Shown: one piece after another, positions 8,418-16,452 of the stretch
Numbering within the stretch: position 1 is the stretch's first letter
How the letters are laid out: each line of letters opens with the position of its first letter
Origin: an uncultured Rhizobiaceae group bacterium
GTDB taxonomy: Bacteria > Pseudomonadota > Alphaproteobacteria > Rhizobiales > Rhizobiaceae
DNA length: 64,000 nt
Direction: 5' to 3'
Assembly (NCBI GenBank): GCA_938010435.1
Contig: CALLUS010000004.1
Span: 1 to 64,000 of the forward strand
Notes under the pieces: model-generated
Told to the model about the DNA's origin: nothing
Databases searched by the model: none
What the model saw: only the letters and a program-made list of their open reading frames with translations
Position numbers and translations under genes: made by a program

Positions 8418-9191
8418 TTAAGCAACTTTTCTTAAAAAGGATTCTGCAACATGTAGAGCTGCCGTTGCATCGTATGCAATCGCGTCGGCCCCGACTTGTT
8501 CACACAATTCATCATCAATAATGAATGGAAAGCCCCCAACTATTATTTTCGTATCTCTATTTTTTGAATGCTGACGGATCTTGGTGATCGCGTTTTTACA
8601 TAAATCAATATGCCGGGTTTGGTTTACGGAAATACCAACGATCGAAAAATCAGTATTCGTAATATCTTCAACAATGGAACTTGCGGATCGGTTATGTTCA
8701 ACACGAACATGCCAACCACTGTTCCTGAAGAAACTTTCAAGCACCGCAGCACCAAACAAATGCATATCCTGAGATAGTGTTATGAGCAATATTGATTGAT
8801 CAGGTTTGGCTCCACCTAATTCTTCGGCCAGACTTTCATCCAAGTCCCGCAGAACTTTATGAAGTGAAACCATGCCAATCGACACTTCAGTAATCGAGGA
8901 ATCATCTGAACACCATTTCTCTCCAAGTTCCCGTGCACATTCGCACAATAATTGCTCAACAATTTGGCAAGCAGAGTAACCTGTATCGATATAATCTCGA
9001 ACGATTTTGTCTATGTCTTCAGTTTGAGTGTCCATCACCAATTGTAAGAACGTTCTGACGTCGAGTTTTTTAATAGGTTTGAAATTTTTCTCTAGGGCAT
9101 CAGGTCGCTTATTGTTGAATGAGTCTTTTTGACTGTTCAACAAATCGGGAATGATACGATGATATAGATAATGATCAATTTTATCATTCAT
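8418..9191 (-). CDS. AerR/PpaA-like cobalamin-binding antirepressor
   Basis: 257 residues from the ATG at 9191, with AAGG upstream; a GTG one codon earlier is also possible. The first half is a four-helix B12-cap region (LLCECARELGEKW, VSIGMVSLHKVLRDL). The second half is a B12-binding Rossmann domain carrying the D-x-H-x-x-G motif (DMHLFG, with His144 as the likely cobalt ligand), then VGISVNQ and IIVGGFPF. In Rhodobacter, AerR/PpaA binds hydroxocobalamin and counteracts the repressor CrtJ/PpsR. The gene directly precedes ppsR on the same strand with a 120-bp gap, as expected for a repressor-antirepressor pair. CarH-type photoreceptors share the fold, but they carry a MerR domain that is absent here. 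Confidence 0.82.
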   Translation of the reverse strand: MNDKIDHYLYHRIIPDLLNSQKDSFNNKRPDALEKNFKPIKKLDVRTFLQLVMDTQTEDIDKIVRDYIDTGYSACQIVEQLLCECARELGEKWCSDDSSITEVSIGMVSLHKVLRDLDESLAEELGGAKPDQSILLITLSQDMHLFGAAVLESFFRNSGWHVRVEHNRSASSIVEDITNTDFSIVGISVNQTRHIDLCKNAITKIRQHSKNRDTKIIVGGFPFIIDDELCEQVGADAIAYDATAALHVAESFLRKVA

Positions 9192-9299
9192 CACAAAAGT
9201 AGACCTTGGTGATCAGGTATCTACATATTTTCGATTTCAATCCCTCAACATCCCATATTTATGTTAAGGTAGATTTCTAACCGATGCGCGACCTGATGT

Positions 9300-9941
9300 T
9301 TAATTGCTAAGCGGTTGCCATTCGGCACCTGGTTTTATTTTATATCTGAATGGTAAGTCCGCATTGACCCAACCATCTTTATCGCTTCGCTTGCCGTTTT
9401 CTAAATCCAAAGAACCTTCAAAGCCTTCTATCTGGTTCCAGACATTTTTATATCCGGCATTGTATAATAATTTTGCTGCTGCGGCGGCTCTTATGCCTTC
9501 GCGGCAAGCCACAATTATGGGATGGGACTTTGGTAAGTTAGAGCGTGTCATAAATTGGCCTACCTCAGCTACAAAGTTCTCATTGGGCGTCATGTTATAA
9601 AGCCCGTTCTTAGGGTTAAAACTCCTGGAAATTACCGCTGTAGGAATGTTTGTATCCATAGGTTCCGGATGTCCAACAAATGTTATTTCTGCAGGATCAC
9701 GAACGTCGATCAAGACAATTGACGGGTTTTTGATAATTGCCGTGTATGCTTCTCTAGCAGACAGGTATAAATCGTACGGCGTTTTGACAATTTCATTGAC
9801 ATCTGCACTGTCAATTTCCGTAACAATTTCAATTTTAGAAGCTTCGCTGACATTAATTTGAGTCAGCCCTACTGCCATACAGACGGCAAAAAATATCACA
9901 AATTGAGTTATGTATGATCTGTTATAATACATCATGTTCAT
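9300..9941 (-). CDS. Periplasmic rhodanese-domain protein
   Basis: 213 residues. An N-terminal hydrophobic stretch (QFVIFFAVCMAVGLTQI, about residues 13-29) is followed by VSEAS, consistent with a Sec signal peptide or anchor, so the protein is probably periplasmic. A single rhodanese domain follows, with IVLIDVRDPAEITFVG and an active-site loop CREGIRAAAAAKLL whose cysteine would carry the persulfide. Length and the ending IEGFEGSLDLENGKRSDKDGW resemble other alphaproteobacterial rhodaneses, including the cytoplasmic-type gene at 59601. It could handle sulfur or thiol redox in the periplasm. Its substrate and any link to the PpsR/AerR genes downstream are unproven. Confidence 0.85.
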   Translation of the reverse strand: MNMMYYNRSYITQFVIFFAVCMAVGLTQINVSEASKIEIVTEIDSADVNEIVKTPYDLYLSAREAYTAIIKNPSIVLIDVRDPAEITFVGHPEPMDTNIPTAVISRSFNPKNGLYNMTPNENFVAEVGQFMTRSNLPKSHPIIVACREGIRAAAAAKLLYNAGYKNVWNQIEGFEGSLDLENGKRSDKDGWVNADLPFRYKIKPGAEWQPLSN

Positions 9942-10444
9942 CTAACTACTTACAATCTTGGTTGTCGGTTGTCGCTTTTCCGCTTCAAAAAAATTGATCG
10001 AAATAAACGATCTCTACATTATGTCATATCTTACTCGACATTAGAATTTTTTATTATCAAGAAATAGCCATTTTCCAATCTAAAAAATTTTTGAAAAATA
10101 GAAATTATCAAGTGTTTAAGATAGCTTCCAAACAAAATGAATTCGCCATATTATCGCGCCCTATACGGTCGCGATTGAAACATTTTTCTCGGCTTTCCAA
10201 GAAGTACCAAAAATATTCCTACACCCCATTGCAGTTAAAAATCTGATATCTAAATCTAGATTTTGAGTTCGATATAAGTCAACCCATGCACTGCAAGTCT
10301 TTGTAATATAATACATATTACAGTTATCTCAAATGCAAATCAGTTCCCCGGTTTTATTATGTGACATAAAATCCATCAAAAGCCGCTCACGTTTACCTTC
10401 AAATTGCTAGAAGAAAATCCGGTTCAGAAATTTGAAACCAAACT
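9942..10444. other. AT-rich intergenic region, no gene seen
   Basis: About 500 bp between the rhodanese and AraC genes, both on the minus strand. No convincing coding frame, RNA gene or strong terminator is visible. It holds the 21-bp inverted repeat listed separately and presumably the rhodanese promoter. Confidence 0.6.
10302..10322. promoter_or_regulatory. Operator-like inverted repeat (8-bp perfect arms)
   Basis: Arms TGTAATAT and ATATTACA are perfect inverted complements separated by 5 bp (aatac). Symmetry and 21-bp length fit a dimeric regulator site. It lies about 360 bp upstream of the rhodanese start and just downstream of the AraC stop, so the regulated gene is unclear. The TGT...ACA ends recall PpsR or Fnr-like sites, but the spacing is 15 rather than 12. 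Confidence 0.45.
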
Positions 10445-11422
10445 CTAACCGAGAGCTAAAGCAAAATTATCCTTATCCAATGCAAGACTTGTTTCGCGGT
10501 AGCTCTTGGGAGTTTCGCCAATCAATGACCTGAATATCTGGGTCATATGCGATTGAGAAGAAAATCCGCAATCATAAGAAACAGCGGAAATTGGAGTATT
10601 AGACTTTCGCAACAACTCACATGCGCAATCAACGCGCTTTTTTATCACATATTGATGAGGTGTCATACCGCATGAGTTTTTAAACATCCTGCTGAAGTAA
10701 AAGGATGAGTAACCACATTCAGCAGCCAACTCCTCGTTACTCAACTTACGATGCATGTTCTCATACACATATTTTTCCAATTTTTTGAACTTCCATTTTG
10801 GTAATTCAGACTCACCAGATTTTTTAGAAGCATCGTTGTGACGTTGCGTTTCAACAACACCAATCATGGCCATAGAGAGGATCAAGTTGCGAGCTTCTCC
10901 GATCTCTTTTTGATCATACTCCCAAAGCGATTTGCACAGTTCGGCAAGACACCTGGAACTGAAAGAAATAAAATCAGTTCCCGCAGCACGCGGAGAATTA
11001 CAATTCTGCGAGGCTTTGATTGACGGTTGGAGGTTTTCACCAATTTCCAAAACTGAAAAGCTACCGGTAAATGAAATCTGATTCAGACTGCTATCGGAAT
11101 AAACAAAAATTACATCCCCGAATTTAAAGGCAGTATCCATTATGTTGGAGGTTACCCTGCCTGCGCACACAATCAGATAATTCTTCGCTTTCTCTAAGGT
11201 TAAGTTCAGTATGTCATTTTTATATCGGCTAAATAATATAACGTCTTCGTTTGTTTTTTTGACAAATGATTGAGCGTTATAATTTTTTGGGCCGACATCG
11301 CCACCTATGTGGAGTTCTTTTGAACCGTAAGGATAGGTTTCCGCCGAATCGTATGAGAGTAAGTCTGCTGGTATCGAAAACTTCTCTTGGTGCGGGATCG
11401 ATGGATTCAGTATCTCAGTCAT
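10445..11422 (-). CDS. AraC-family transcriptional regulator
   Basis: 325 residues with a strong ribosome-binding site (AAGGAG) before the ATG at 11422. The C-terminal AraC/XylS domain (about residues 218-315) holds both helix-turn-helix units: LSNEELAAECGYSSFYFSRM with FKNSCGMTPHQYV, then PISAVSYDCGFSSQSHMTQIF with the hallmark GETPKSYR. The N-terminal 200 residues are a poorly conserved sensing domain without a recognised ligand-binding motif. It lies upstream of the rhodanese gene and downstream of the flavin reductase/cytochrome genes, all on the same strand but with large gaps, so a separate transcript is likely. Inducer and target are unknown. Confidence 0.88.
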   Translation of the reverse strand: MTEILNPSIPHQEKFSIPADLLSYDSAETYPYGSKELHIGGDVGPKNYNAQSFVKKTNEDVILFSRYKNDILNLTLEKAKNYLIVCAGRVTSNIMDTAFKFGDVIFVYSDSSLNQISFTGSFSVLEIGENLQPSIKASQNCNSPRAAGTDFISFSSRCLAELCKSLWEYDQKEIGEARNLILSMAMIGVVETQRHNDASKKSGESELPKWKFKKLEKYVYENMHRKLSNEELAAECGYSSFYFSRMFKNSCGMTPHQYVIKKRVDCACELLRKSNTPISAVSYDCGFSSQSHMTQIFRSLIGETPKSYRETSLALDKDNFALALG

Positions 11423-12012
11423 AGGTTTCTCCTTTTGGAGCTCGTGGCGTTTTTTATATTCGTAGTCATCAACTGCTGGATAGGTTGAGGGGAAACACGC
11501 ATTTCAACAACTGAATAGAACGATATGTAGAACTATAGGTCCTTCTATAGGTCTCTATAGGTCTGTGCCTTCAGGAGGCCTCTCGCTTATCGATCTTTGA
11601 ACCGCCCCCTCTGAATCCTGAGTTAGGTGTATCGTTTTCGTGCTAATTATTCGCCACTGACGTCCAAATTGAACTTCAAAGAACATGTGTGGCTTGAGAC
11701 TGTTGGGTGTGTTCATTCAATTAAAAAGGCCAAATAATGCCCACCAACTAAGGCTTTTGAAATGATAGAGTGAGGTCGGAACACCGCCGGGAATTCCTCA
11801 CCGGGAAGCTTTATTTTCCAAAATTCAATAGCTTTAAGTATGCTGTGTGTTTTATGTCTTGCAGTTGGTTCCAACCACCCAAAAGCCACTTTTCAAACAA
11901 ATGTACGAGTCTATCCCTTCCACTTGTTCGAAAAGCGCAACGCATTTACGGATCGATTTTTAGATAGGTTAAGATCAGCTAATATATATGCAAAGTGAGG
12001 GTGTTTTGGGCT
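11423..12012. other. 590-bp intergenic region without a supported gene
   Basis: The region lies between the AraC gene start and the end of the flavin reductase gene. The longest plus-strand frame (65 codons near 11770) has no ribosome-binding site or recognisable domain and was not accepted. A triple CTATAGGTC repeat at 11533-11563 lies 110-140 bp upstream of the AraC start. Confidence 0.6.
11533..11563. repeat. Three direct copies of CTATAGGTC
   Basis: The 9-mer occurs at 11533-11541, 11545-11553 and 11555-11563, that is with 12- and 10-bp periods, close to one helical turn. It lies upstream of the AraC gene. AraC-type regulators often bind direct repeats, so autoregulation is possible but untested. 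Confidence 0.5.
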
Positions 12013-13086
12013 CTAATATGCCTGTTCTTGCTTGCGAAACATCAAGAGATTCGCAATTTTTTTTCCGGCACTTACCTTCTTTACGCTGCTGGGGTTTTGT
12101 TCAGTAAAGAATGAATCCGAATGAATTTGATTTTCTGAAACTCCTTTGGACACGCAAACTGTCTTGATCGCCTCAACCATTACAGGCGGGCCAGCAGCAT
12201 AAACTGAGGCATCAGCCATACATGTAAAATCAGATTCTATGGCGTGATGTACAAACCCTGTCCGCCTGCTTGTGGACTGCGAAGGTTGAGATAAAACAGT
12301 TTGAACGTTCAAATACTCATATTGATTTGCTAACCATGTGAGTTTGTTCCCCGCATATATATCTGCTTCATCTCTCGCACCGTGGTAAAGATGAACTTCT
12401 CGGCTAGGCTCTCGTTTCAACGCTTCTGTCACAATTGATATTATTGGAGCCAGACCCGTTCCACCTGCAGCAGCAATAATGGGGCCAAGTTCATCTGCTT
12501 GGAAATTGCAGAAACCAAATGGCCCTTCGATCGAAGCTGAATCGCCAAGACATAAATTATTCGCGACAAAATTACTCACTCGACCGTCTTTTAAGAGTGC
12601 AATGTGCAGTTCGATTGTCTTTGAACCCGGTACGTTAGCCATTGAATAGGATCGGGCGGGGAGATCCGCAATCTGCAAACGAAGATACTGCCCCGCAGCA
12701 AAATCCATTGCCTCACCTTCGCAGCGGATCAGCAGTCGAACCACCGATCTGGACACGCGATCAATAGAATGAACGGTTCCTTCAATTTCCCGCCGAGGGA
12801 AGATATTTGAAACACCGTTCGTTTGCCATGAAATTGAGATGTCTGATTTCGGTCTACAGCGGCAAGCCAAGATATAGTTATTTTCCCGATCATCACTCGA
12901 AAGTGCCTCAGTCATACAAGGATGTTGTTGTACCTCACCACTCAAGAGACGGGTTTTGCATTCCCCGCACTCACCCGAACGACATTGATGGGGGTAAGGC
13001 ACGCCGGCTTTAAGTGCTGCGTCAAGTATAGTGCCTCCGTTGGTCTGAAGTGCATCCGGCCATTGTTCTATGTAAATTTTTCTCAT
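12013..13086 (-). CDS. 2Fe-2S ferredoxin / flavin oxidoreductase electron-transfer protein
   Basis: 357 residues from the ATG at 13086, chosen for the AGGAG 8 nt upstream; a start at 13137 would run into the preceding gene. Residues 1-90 are a plant-type [2Fe-2S] ferredoxin domain with Cys35, Cys40, Cys43 and Cys75 (C-x4-C-x2-C...C). An FAD-binding barrel follows (PARSYSMAN), then an NAD(P)-binding domain (GGTGLAPIISI, AGPPVMVEAI). This is the domain order of phenol-hydroxylase- or toluene-monooxygenase-type reductases, which pass electrons from NAD(P)H through FAD and the cluster to a partner. The likely partner is the cytochrome b561/haem protein whose stop lies 37 bp upstream. No oxygenase component is nearby. 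Confidence 0.87.
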   Translation of the reverse strand: MRKIYIEQWPDALQTNGGTILDAALKAGVPYPHQCRSGECGECKTRLLSGEVQQHPCMTEALSSDDRENNYILACRCRPKSDISISWQTNGVSNIFPRREIEGTVHSIDRVSRSVVRLLIRCEGEAMDFAAGQYLRLQIADLPARSYSMANVPGSKTIELHIALLKDGRVSNFVANNLCLGDSASIEGPFGFCNFQADELGPIIAAAGGTGLAPIISIVTEALKREPSREVHLYHGARDEADIYAGNKLTWLANQYEYLNVQTVLSQPSQSTSRRTGFVHHAIESDFTCMADASVYAAGPPVMVEAIKTVCVSKGVSENQIHSDSFFTEQNPSSVKKVSAGKKIANLLMFRKQEQAY

Positions 13087-13123
13087 CGGCTGGCTCCTGA
13101 TTCCAATTTCACATGTAGCGCTG

Positions 13124-14761
13124 CTATTGCATGACAACCCGAACGGGGTGGAGATGTTGGCTGTGTCGAGTTTGTGTATGGTTGAACACAGCGACCCACA
13201 TGTAGAGGGGAGTATCTTTGTTTAGAGCGAGATCATATTTGGATTTTGTATCCAGCTTCCGTTGGACCTCCAGCGTCCAACGACCATTCTTCCATTCCGA
13301 TTTCGCCCATACCTGCCCCCGATCACCTTTGTGCGGACCTTTGATCAATACAGACGGCATTATTGTTCCTAAAGGATAAGTGTCATGTTTTTTGTCGTAG
13401 GGAATTGTGTCACTCATCTTCATCGAAAATTGAGCGTTGTCACTCTTGGTGGAATCGAGTGATGCGTTTTTCACACCATCGAGCATTGAGGGGTCTTTGG
13501 GCAGTCGTTTAGGAGTAATTATACCGGTGCTGAATTTCTCCCAGTTCATCTTGTAGCCACCACCGGTTTTAGGGTCTTGGGTGTAACCGCCCGTATAGCG
13601 TTTCTTTTTCGGGTTGGGTTCCATTGGAGGCCCGAAGTAATTGTCGTCGATTTGGTTCAACGCGCCGGTTCGCACTGACTTCCAATGCCAAACATCAACG
13701 ATTGAGCCATCTGTGGTGTAATGCAAACCACGGCCGCCGGATGGCGCGGGCTTATGAGCAATCGGTTTGGGACCAAGGTGGGCTGTCCCAGCCCCGGCAA
13801 GCTCGTGATGAGATGCAAACATGACGCCAAACTTGTCTTCATAAAATGTATCCTCGTCTTGAATGTCGAATTCATTTTGGATCACTTTCCAGCCTTCCTT
13901 TGTCTTCTGTAACGGAAGATGTTTGCGACTGCGGGTAGAATCCGGCCATTCAAACAAAGCATAAAGCTTATCTCCGTCATGGGTCATGCGTACTGTGACC
14001 ATTTCACCATCGGGGCTGTTCACTCCACGCCCGGTTGGTATGTCCACTGATTTAGCCATCGCCCATGCTTTGTCATCGGATTTTCCATCGACCTTTGGAG
14101 GCGTCGCGGTTTTGGCGACCGAAAGCTCTTCAATCATGTTTTGATCAACCAAATAAATTCCAGCCATTGCAGCACCTCCGATGGCAACTGTGCTGATCGC
14201 TGCGGTTCCATAGGCAACTGTCGGGTTTAAAATTTTGAGCAACTGAGAAATGCCACCAAGTGCAAGTTGGGCTACAACATGGAGTGCCACATAACCAACG
14301 ACCAACCACGCAAGAACGCGGTGAACATCGGTTGCCATCCAAAAGGGAAGCAACCCGGGGAAAAGGTATAGGATGAGCCCTGACACAACAGACGCTCCCA
14401 GCATTAAAAATGCGAGCCAATAGATCAGTATGTTGACAGCCTTCAGCCTCTCTTTTCGACCACCGGATTTCAGATTTTTTCGTTGAACCGCATCCAAGGC
14501 TACTCTTTTCCCAAGATGCGCCCGCATAAGAAATACAATATAGGCAACCATGATGAAGCCAAGCGCAATGGCTGCCCAACTGTGCCACTGAATGACATTT
14601 CCCTGTAACAAGATGACACTTAAAAATTTTGTCCAACCGGCATCAGGTGCATCAGCTGCGATGCGAAAGCCCGTTAACAAGCTGAATATCAGTGCGATGA
14701 AAAGCGACCAATGAAGGCCTACAGTGACGAAATCGGTCTTTTGAATCTTCTTTTTAAACAC
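13124..14761 (-). CDS. Cytochrome b561 domain fused to ethylbenzene-dehydrogenase-type haem-binding domain
   Basis: 545 residues from a GTG at 14761, which follows GAGAGGAAAAATTT; a GTG at 14857 lacks a ribosome-binding site. The N-terminal part has about four transmembrane helices with histidines placed as b-haem ligands (VGLHWSLF, IQWHSWAA, DVHRVLAW, YVALHVV). A fifth hydrophobic segment (ISTVAIGGAAMAGIYLV) leads into a large domain of roughly 340 residues that resembles the haem-b-binding gamma subunit of ethylbenzene dehydrogenase (PKVDGKSDDKAWAMA, VTVRMTHDGDKLYALFEW, GRWTLEVQRKL). The latter is probably periplasmic. The protein could move electrons across the membrane between quinone or the reductase downstream and a periplasmic acceptor. 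No molybdenum subunit is nearby. Confidence 0.82.
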   Translation of the reverse strand: MFKKKIQKTDFVTVGLHWSLFIALIFSLLTGFRIAADAPDAGWTKFLSVILLQGNVIQWHSWAAIALGFIMVAYIVFLMRAHLGKRVALDAVQRKNLKSGGRKERLKAVNILIYWLAFLMLGASVVSGLILYLFPGLLPFWMATDVHRVLAWLVVGYVALHVVAQLALGGISQLLKILNPTVAYGTAAISTVAIGGAAMAGIYLVDQNMIEELSVAKTATPPKVDGKSDDKAWAMAKSVDIPTGRGVNSPDGEMVTVRMTHDGDKLYALFEWPDSTRSRKHLPLQKTKEGWKVIQNEFDIQDEDTFYEDKFGVMFASHHELAGAGTAHLGPKPIAHKPAPSGGRGLHYTTDGSIVDVWHWKSVRTGALNQIDDNYFGPPMEPNPKKKRYTGGYTQDPKTGGGYKMNWEKFSTGIITPKRLPKDPSMLDGVKNASLDSTKSDNAQFSMKMSDTIPYDKKHDTYPLGTIMPSVLIKGPHKGDRGQVWAKSEWKNGRWTLEVQRKLDTKSKYDLALNKDTPLYMWVAVFNHTQTRHSQHLHPVRVVMQ

Positions 14762-15028
14762 AAATTTTTCCTCTCTCACCCAACCCGTGAGGAAACGCTG
14801 TGATTCAATCGTGACCAGATTTGGGTGATAATGTGGAGATCGTAGAGGAATGGTCACATTCAGTTTCAGTCGTTTTTATGTTTGACTAAGATGCCGTGAA
14901 ATATCACTTTTGGAATGAATCGTGATCGATTTTGGTACACAACTTGCTACGCGCGCGGGCGGTGTTCGTAATGTCTTTTTCAGACTTTCTTGTACTGACC
15001 AGCGTGAAGATTTTTATAATTGAGCTGC

Positions 15029-15262
15029 TTACTTAGTCCGAAACAGCAGCTTCACCAGAGCCATAACCCCGCCTAAAACAATCATCGCCAGTCCAACAGT
15101 CCAGATGATTTGAGAAATCGTTGAATGAAAGTTCCAAGAAGCTTGTTGCGTCGCTGTGGGGTCTTGGTATGGAATCCCGGCATAAAACAGGCCGTAAACT
15201 ATGCTGCCGACCAATAGGATGAAGCCGACCAAAATCATTTTTATTGCGGGGAAGGATTTCAT
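15029..15262 (-). CDS. Small two-helix membrane protein of unknown function
   Basis: 77 residues from the ATG at 15262, chosen because CAGGGTGAAAAA precedes it. Two hydrophobic segments are clear: MILVGFILLVGSIVYGLFYAG near the start and IIWTVGLAMIVLGGVMALV near the end, joined by a short polar loop (IPYQDPTATQQASWNFHS). I do not recognise the family. It lies upstream of the cytochrome b561 fusion gene on the same strand, about 270 bp away, so it may be a small partner of that electron-transfer module. That is inference from position only. Confidence 0.6.
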   Translation of the reverse strand: MKSFPAIKMILVGFILLVGSIVYGLFYAGIPYQDPTATQQASWNFHSTISQIIWTVGLAMIVLGGVMALVKLLFRTK

Positions 15263-15360
15263 TTTTTCACCCTGTGACAATCGCATTCTCTTATGTGGCA
15301 TTAGCATGTTAAAAAATAGGCATTCGGCCCACTAATTTATCAATTGGAATGAAACAGGAA

Positions 15361-16452
15361 TTAATCGCGCAACAGAGTTTTTCCCGCACTGTCGAACAAA
15401 TGCATTTTGGCAGGTGATGCCGACAACATGGCTTTTTCACCGCGTTTAAGATCAGTCGTTTCAGGAATTTTAGCGACTACCGGTTCTTCAGCGCCTTTGA
15501 TCTCGACATAGATATTGGTGACTTCCCCGAGTGATTCCACAAGGGAGATTTCGCCTTGAATTAGTTTCGATTTTGCTGTCGCAATTTCCATATCCTCCGG
15601 ACGAAAACCAACATGAACCGTCTGTCCTTTCATGTCTGTATCTGTATGAATTGGAACAATCGTTTTGCCCCCGCTGGCCAATTCTACCGTCGTTTGTTTT
15701 CCGGCTTTCAATACAGTGCCCGGCACAATGTTCATGGCCGGCGATCCGATAAACTGAGCAACAAACAGATTGGCAGGTCGTTTATATAATTCAATTGGTG
15801 CGCCAACCTGTTCGATATAACCGTTTGACAGTACAACAATCCGGTCAGCCAGCGTCATAGCCTCGACCTGGTCATGAGTGACATAAACCATTGTGGAACT
15901 TGGCAGGCTTTCTTTGAGCTTTGCGATCTCAATACGTGTGGCCACCCGCAACGCCGCATCCAAATTGGACAATGGTTCATCGAATAGAAAAACTTTGGGA
16001 TCGCGACAGATTGCACGACCAATGGCAACGCGTTGCCGTTGACCACCAGAAAGCGCTCTTGGCAAACGGTTGAGATAAGGTTCCAATTGCAAGATTGCAG
16101 CAGCGTCACGGACACGTCTGTCAACTTCCGCTTTTGATTTCTTGGCGATCTTCAAACCAAAAGCCATGTTGTTGTAAACGCTCATGTGTGGATAGAGCGC
16201 GTAGGATTGGAACACCATGGCGATGCCCCGTTTGGACGGTGGAACCTCGTTGACACGGACGCCATCGATTTCCATTTCTCCGCCAGTGATGGATTCCAAG
16301 CCTGCAATCATTCGTAACAGCGTGGATTTTCCACAGCCCGAAGGCCCGACAAAGACCACAAATTCACCTTCATCAATTTCCAAATCCACACCGTGCATGA
16401 CTTCAGTCGCACCGTAAGACTTTCGAATATTGGTTAGTTTGACGGCGGTCAT
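15361..16452 (-). CDS. aglK: Alpha-glucoside ABC transporter, ATP-binding protein AglK
   Basis: 363 residues of the MalK/UgpC type. Walker A GPSGCGKST (36-44), Q-loop FQSYALYP, signature [14 protein letters not shown], Walker B VFLFDEPLSNLDA and the switch histidine in YVTHDQVEAMT are all intact. The C-terminal 120 residues form the TOBE/regulatory domain typical of sugar importers. It is the last gene of aglEFGAK and its ATG overlaps the aglA stop by 4 bp. It would energise uptake of sucrose, maltose, trehalose or related alpha-glucosides, as described for the Sinorhizobium agl operon. Confidence 0.92.
   Translation of the reverse strand: MTAVKLTNIRKSYGATEVMHGVDLEIDEGEFVVFVGPSGCGKSTLLRMIAGLESITGGEMEIDGVRVNEVPPSKRGIAMVFQSYALYPHMSVYNNMAFGLKIAKKSKAEVDRRVRDAAAILQLEPYLNRLPRALSGGQRQRVAIGRAICRDPKVFLFDEPLSNLDAALRVATRIEIAKLKESLPSSTMVYVTHDQVEAMTLADRIVVLSNGYIEQVGAPIELYKRPANLFVAQFIGSPAMNIVPGTVLKAGKQTTVELASGGKTIVPIHTDTDMKGQTVHVGFRPEDMEIATAKSKLIQGEISLVESLGEVTNIYVEIKGAEEPVVAKIPETTDLKRGEKAMLSASPAKMHLFDSAGKTLLRD

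Noticed and set aside
11770-11967. 65-codon plus-strand frame in the AraC-reductase gap
   Set aside because: No ribosome-binding site, no recognisable domain and biased composition typical of a chance frame.
6912-15028. A photosynthesis gene cluster around ppsR/aerR
   Set aside because: None of the genes in the window is a bch, crt, puf or puh gene, and no TGT-N12-ACA site was found in the gaps checked.
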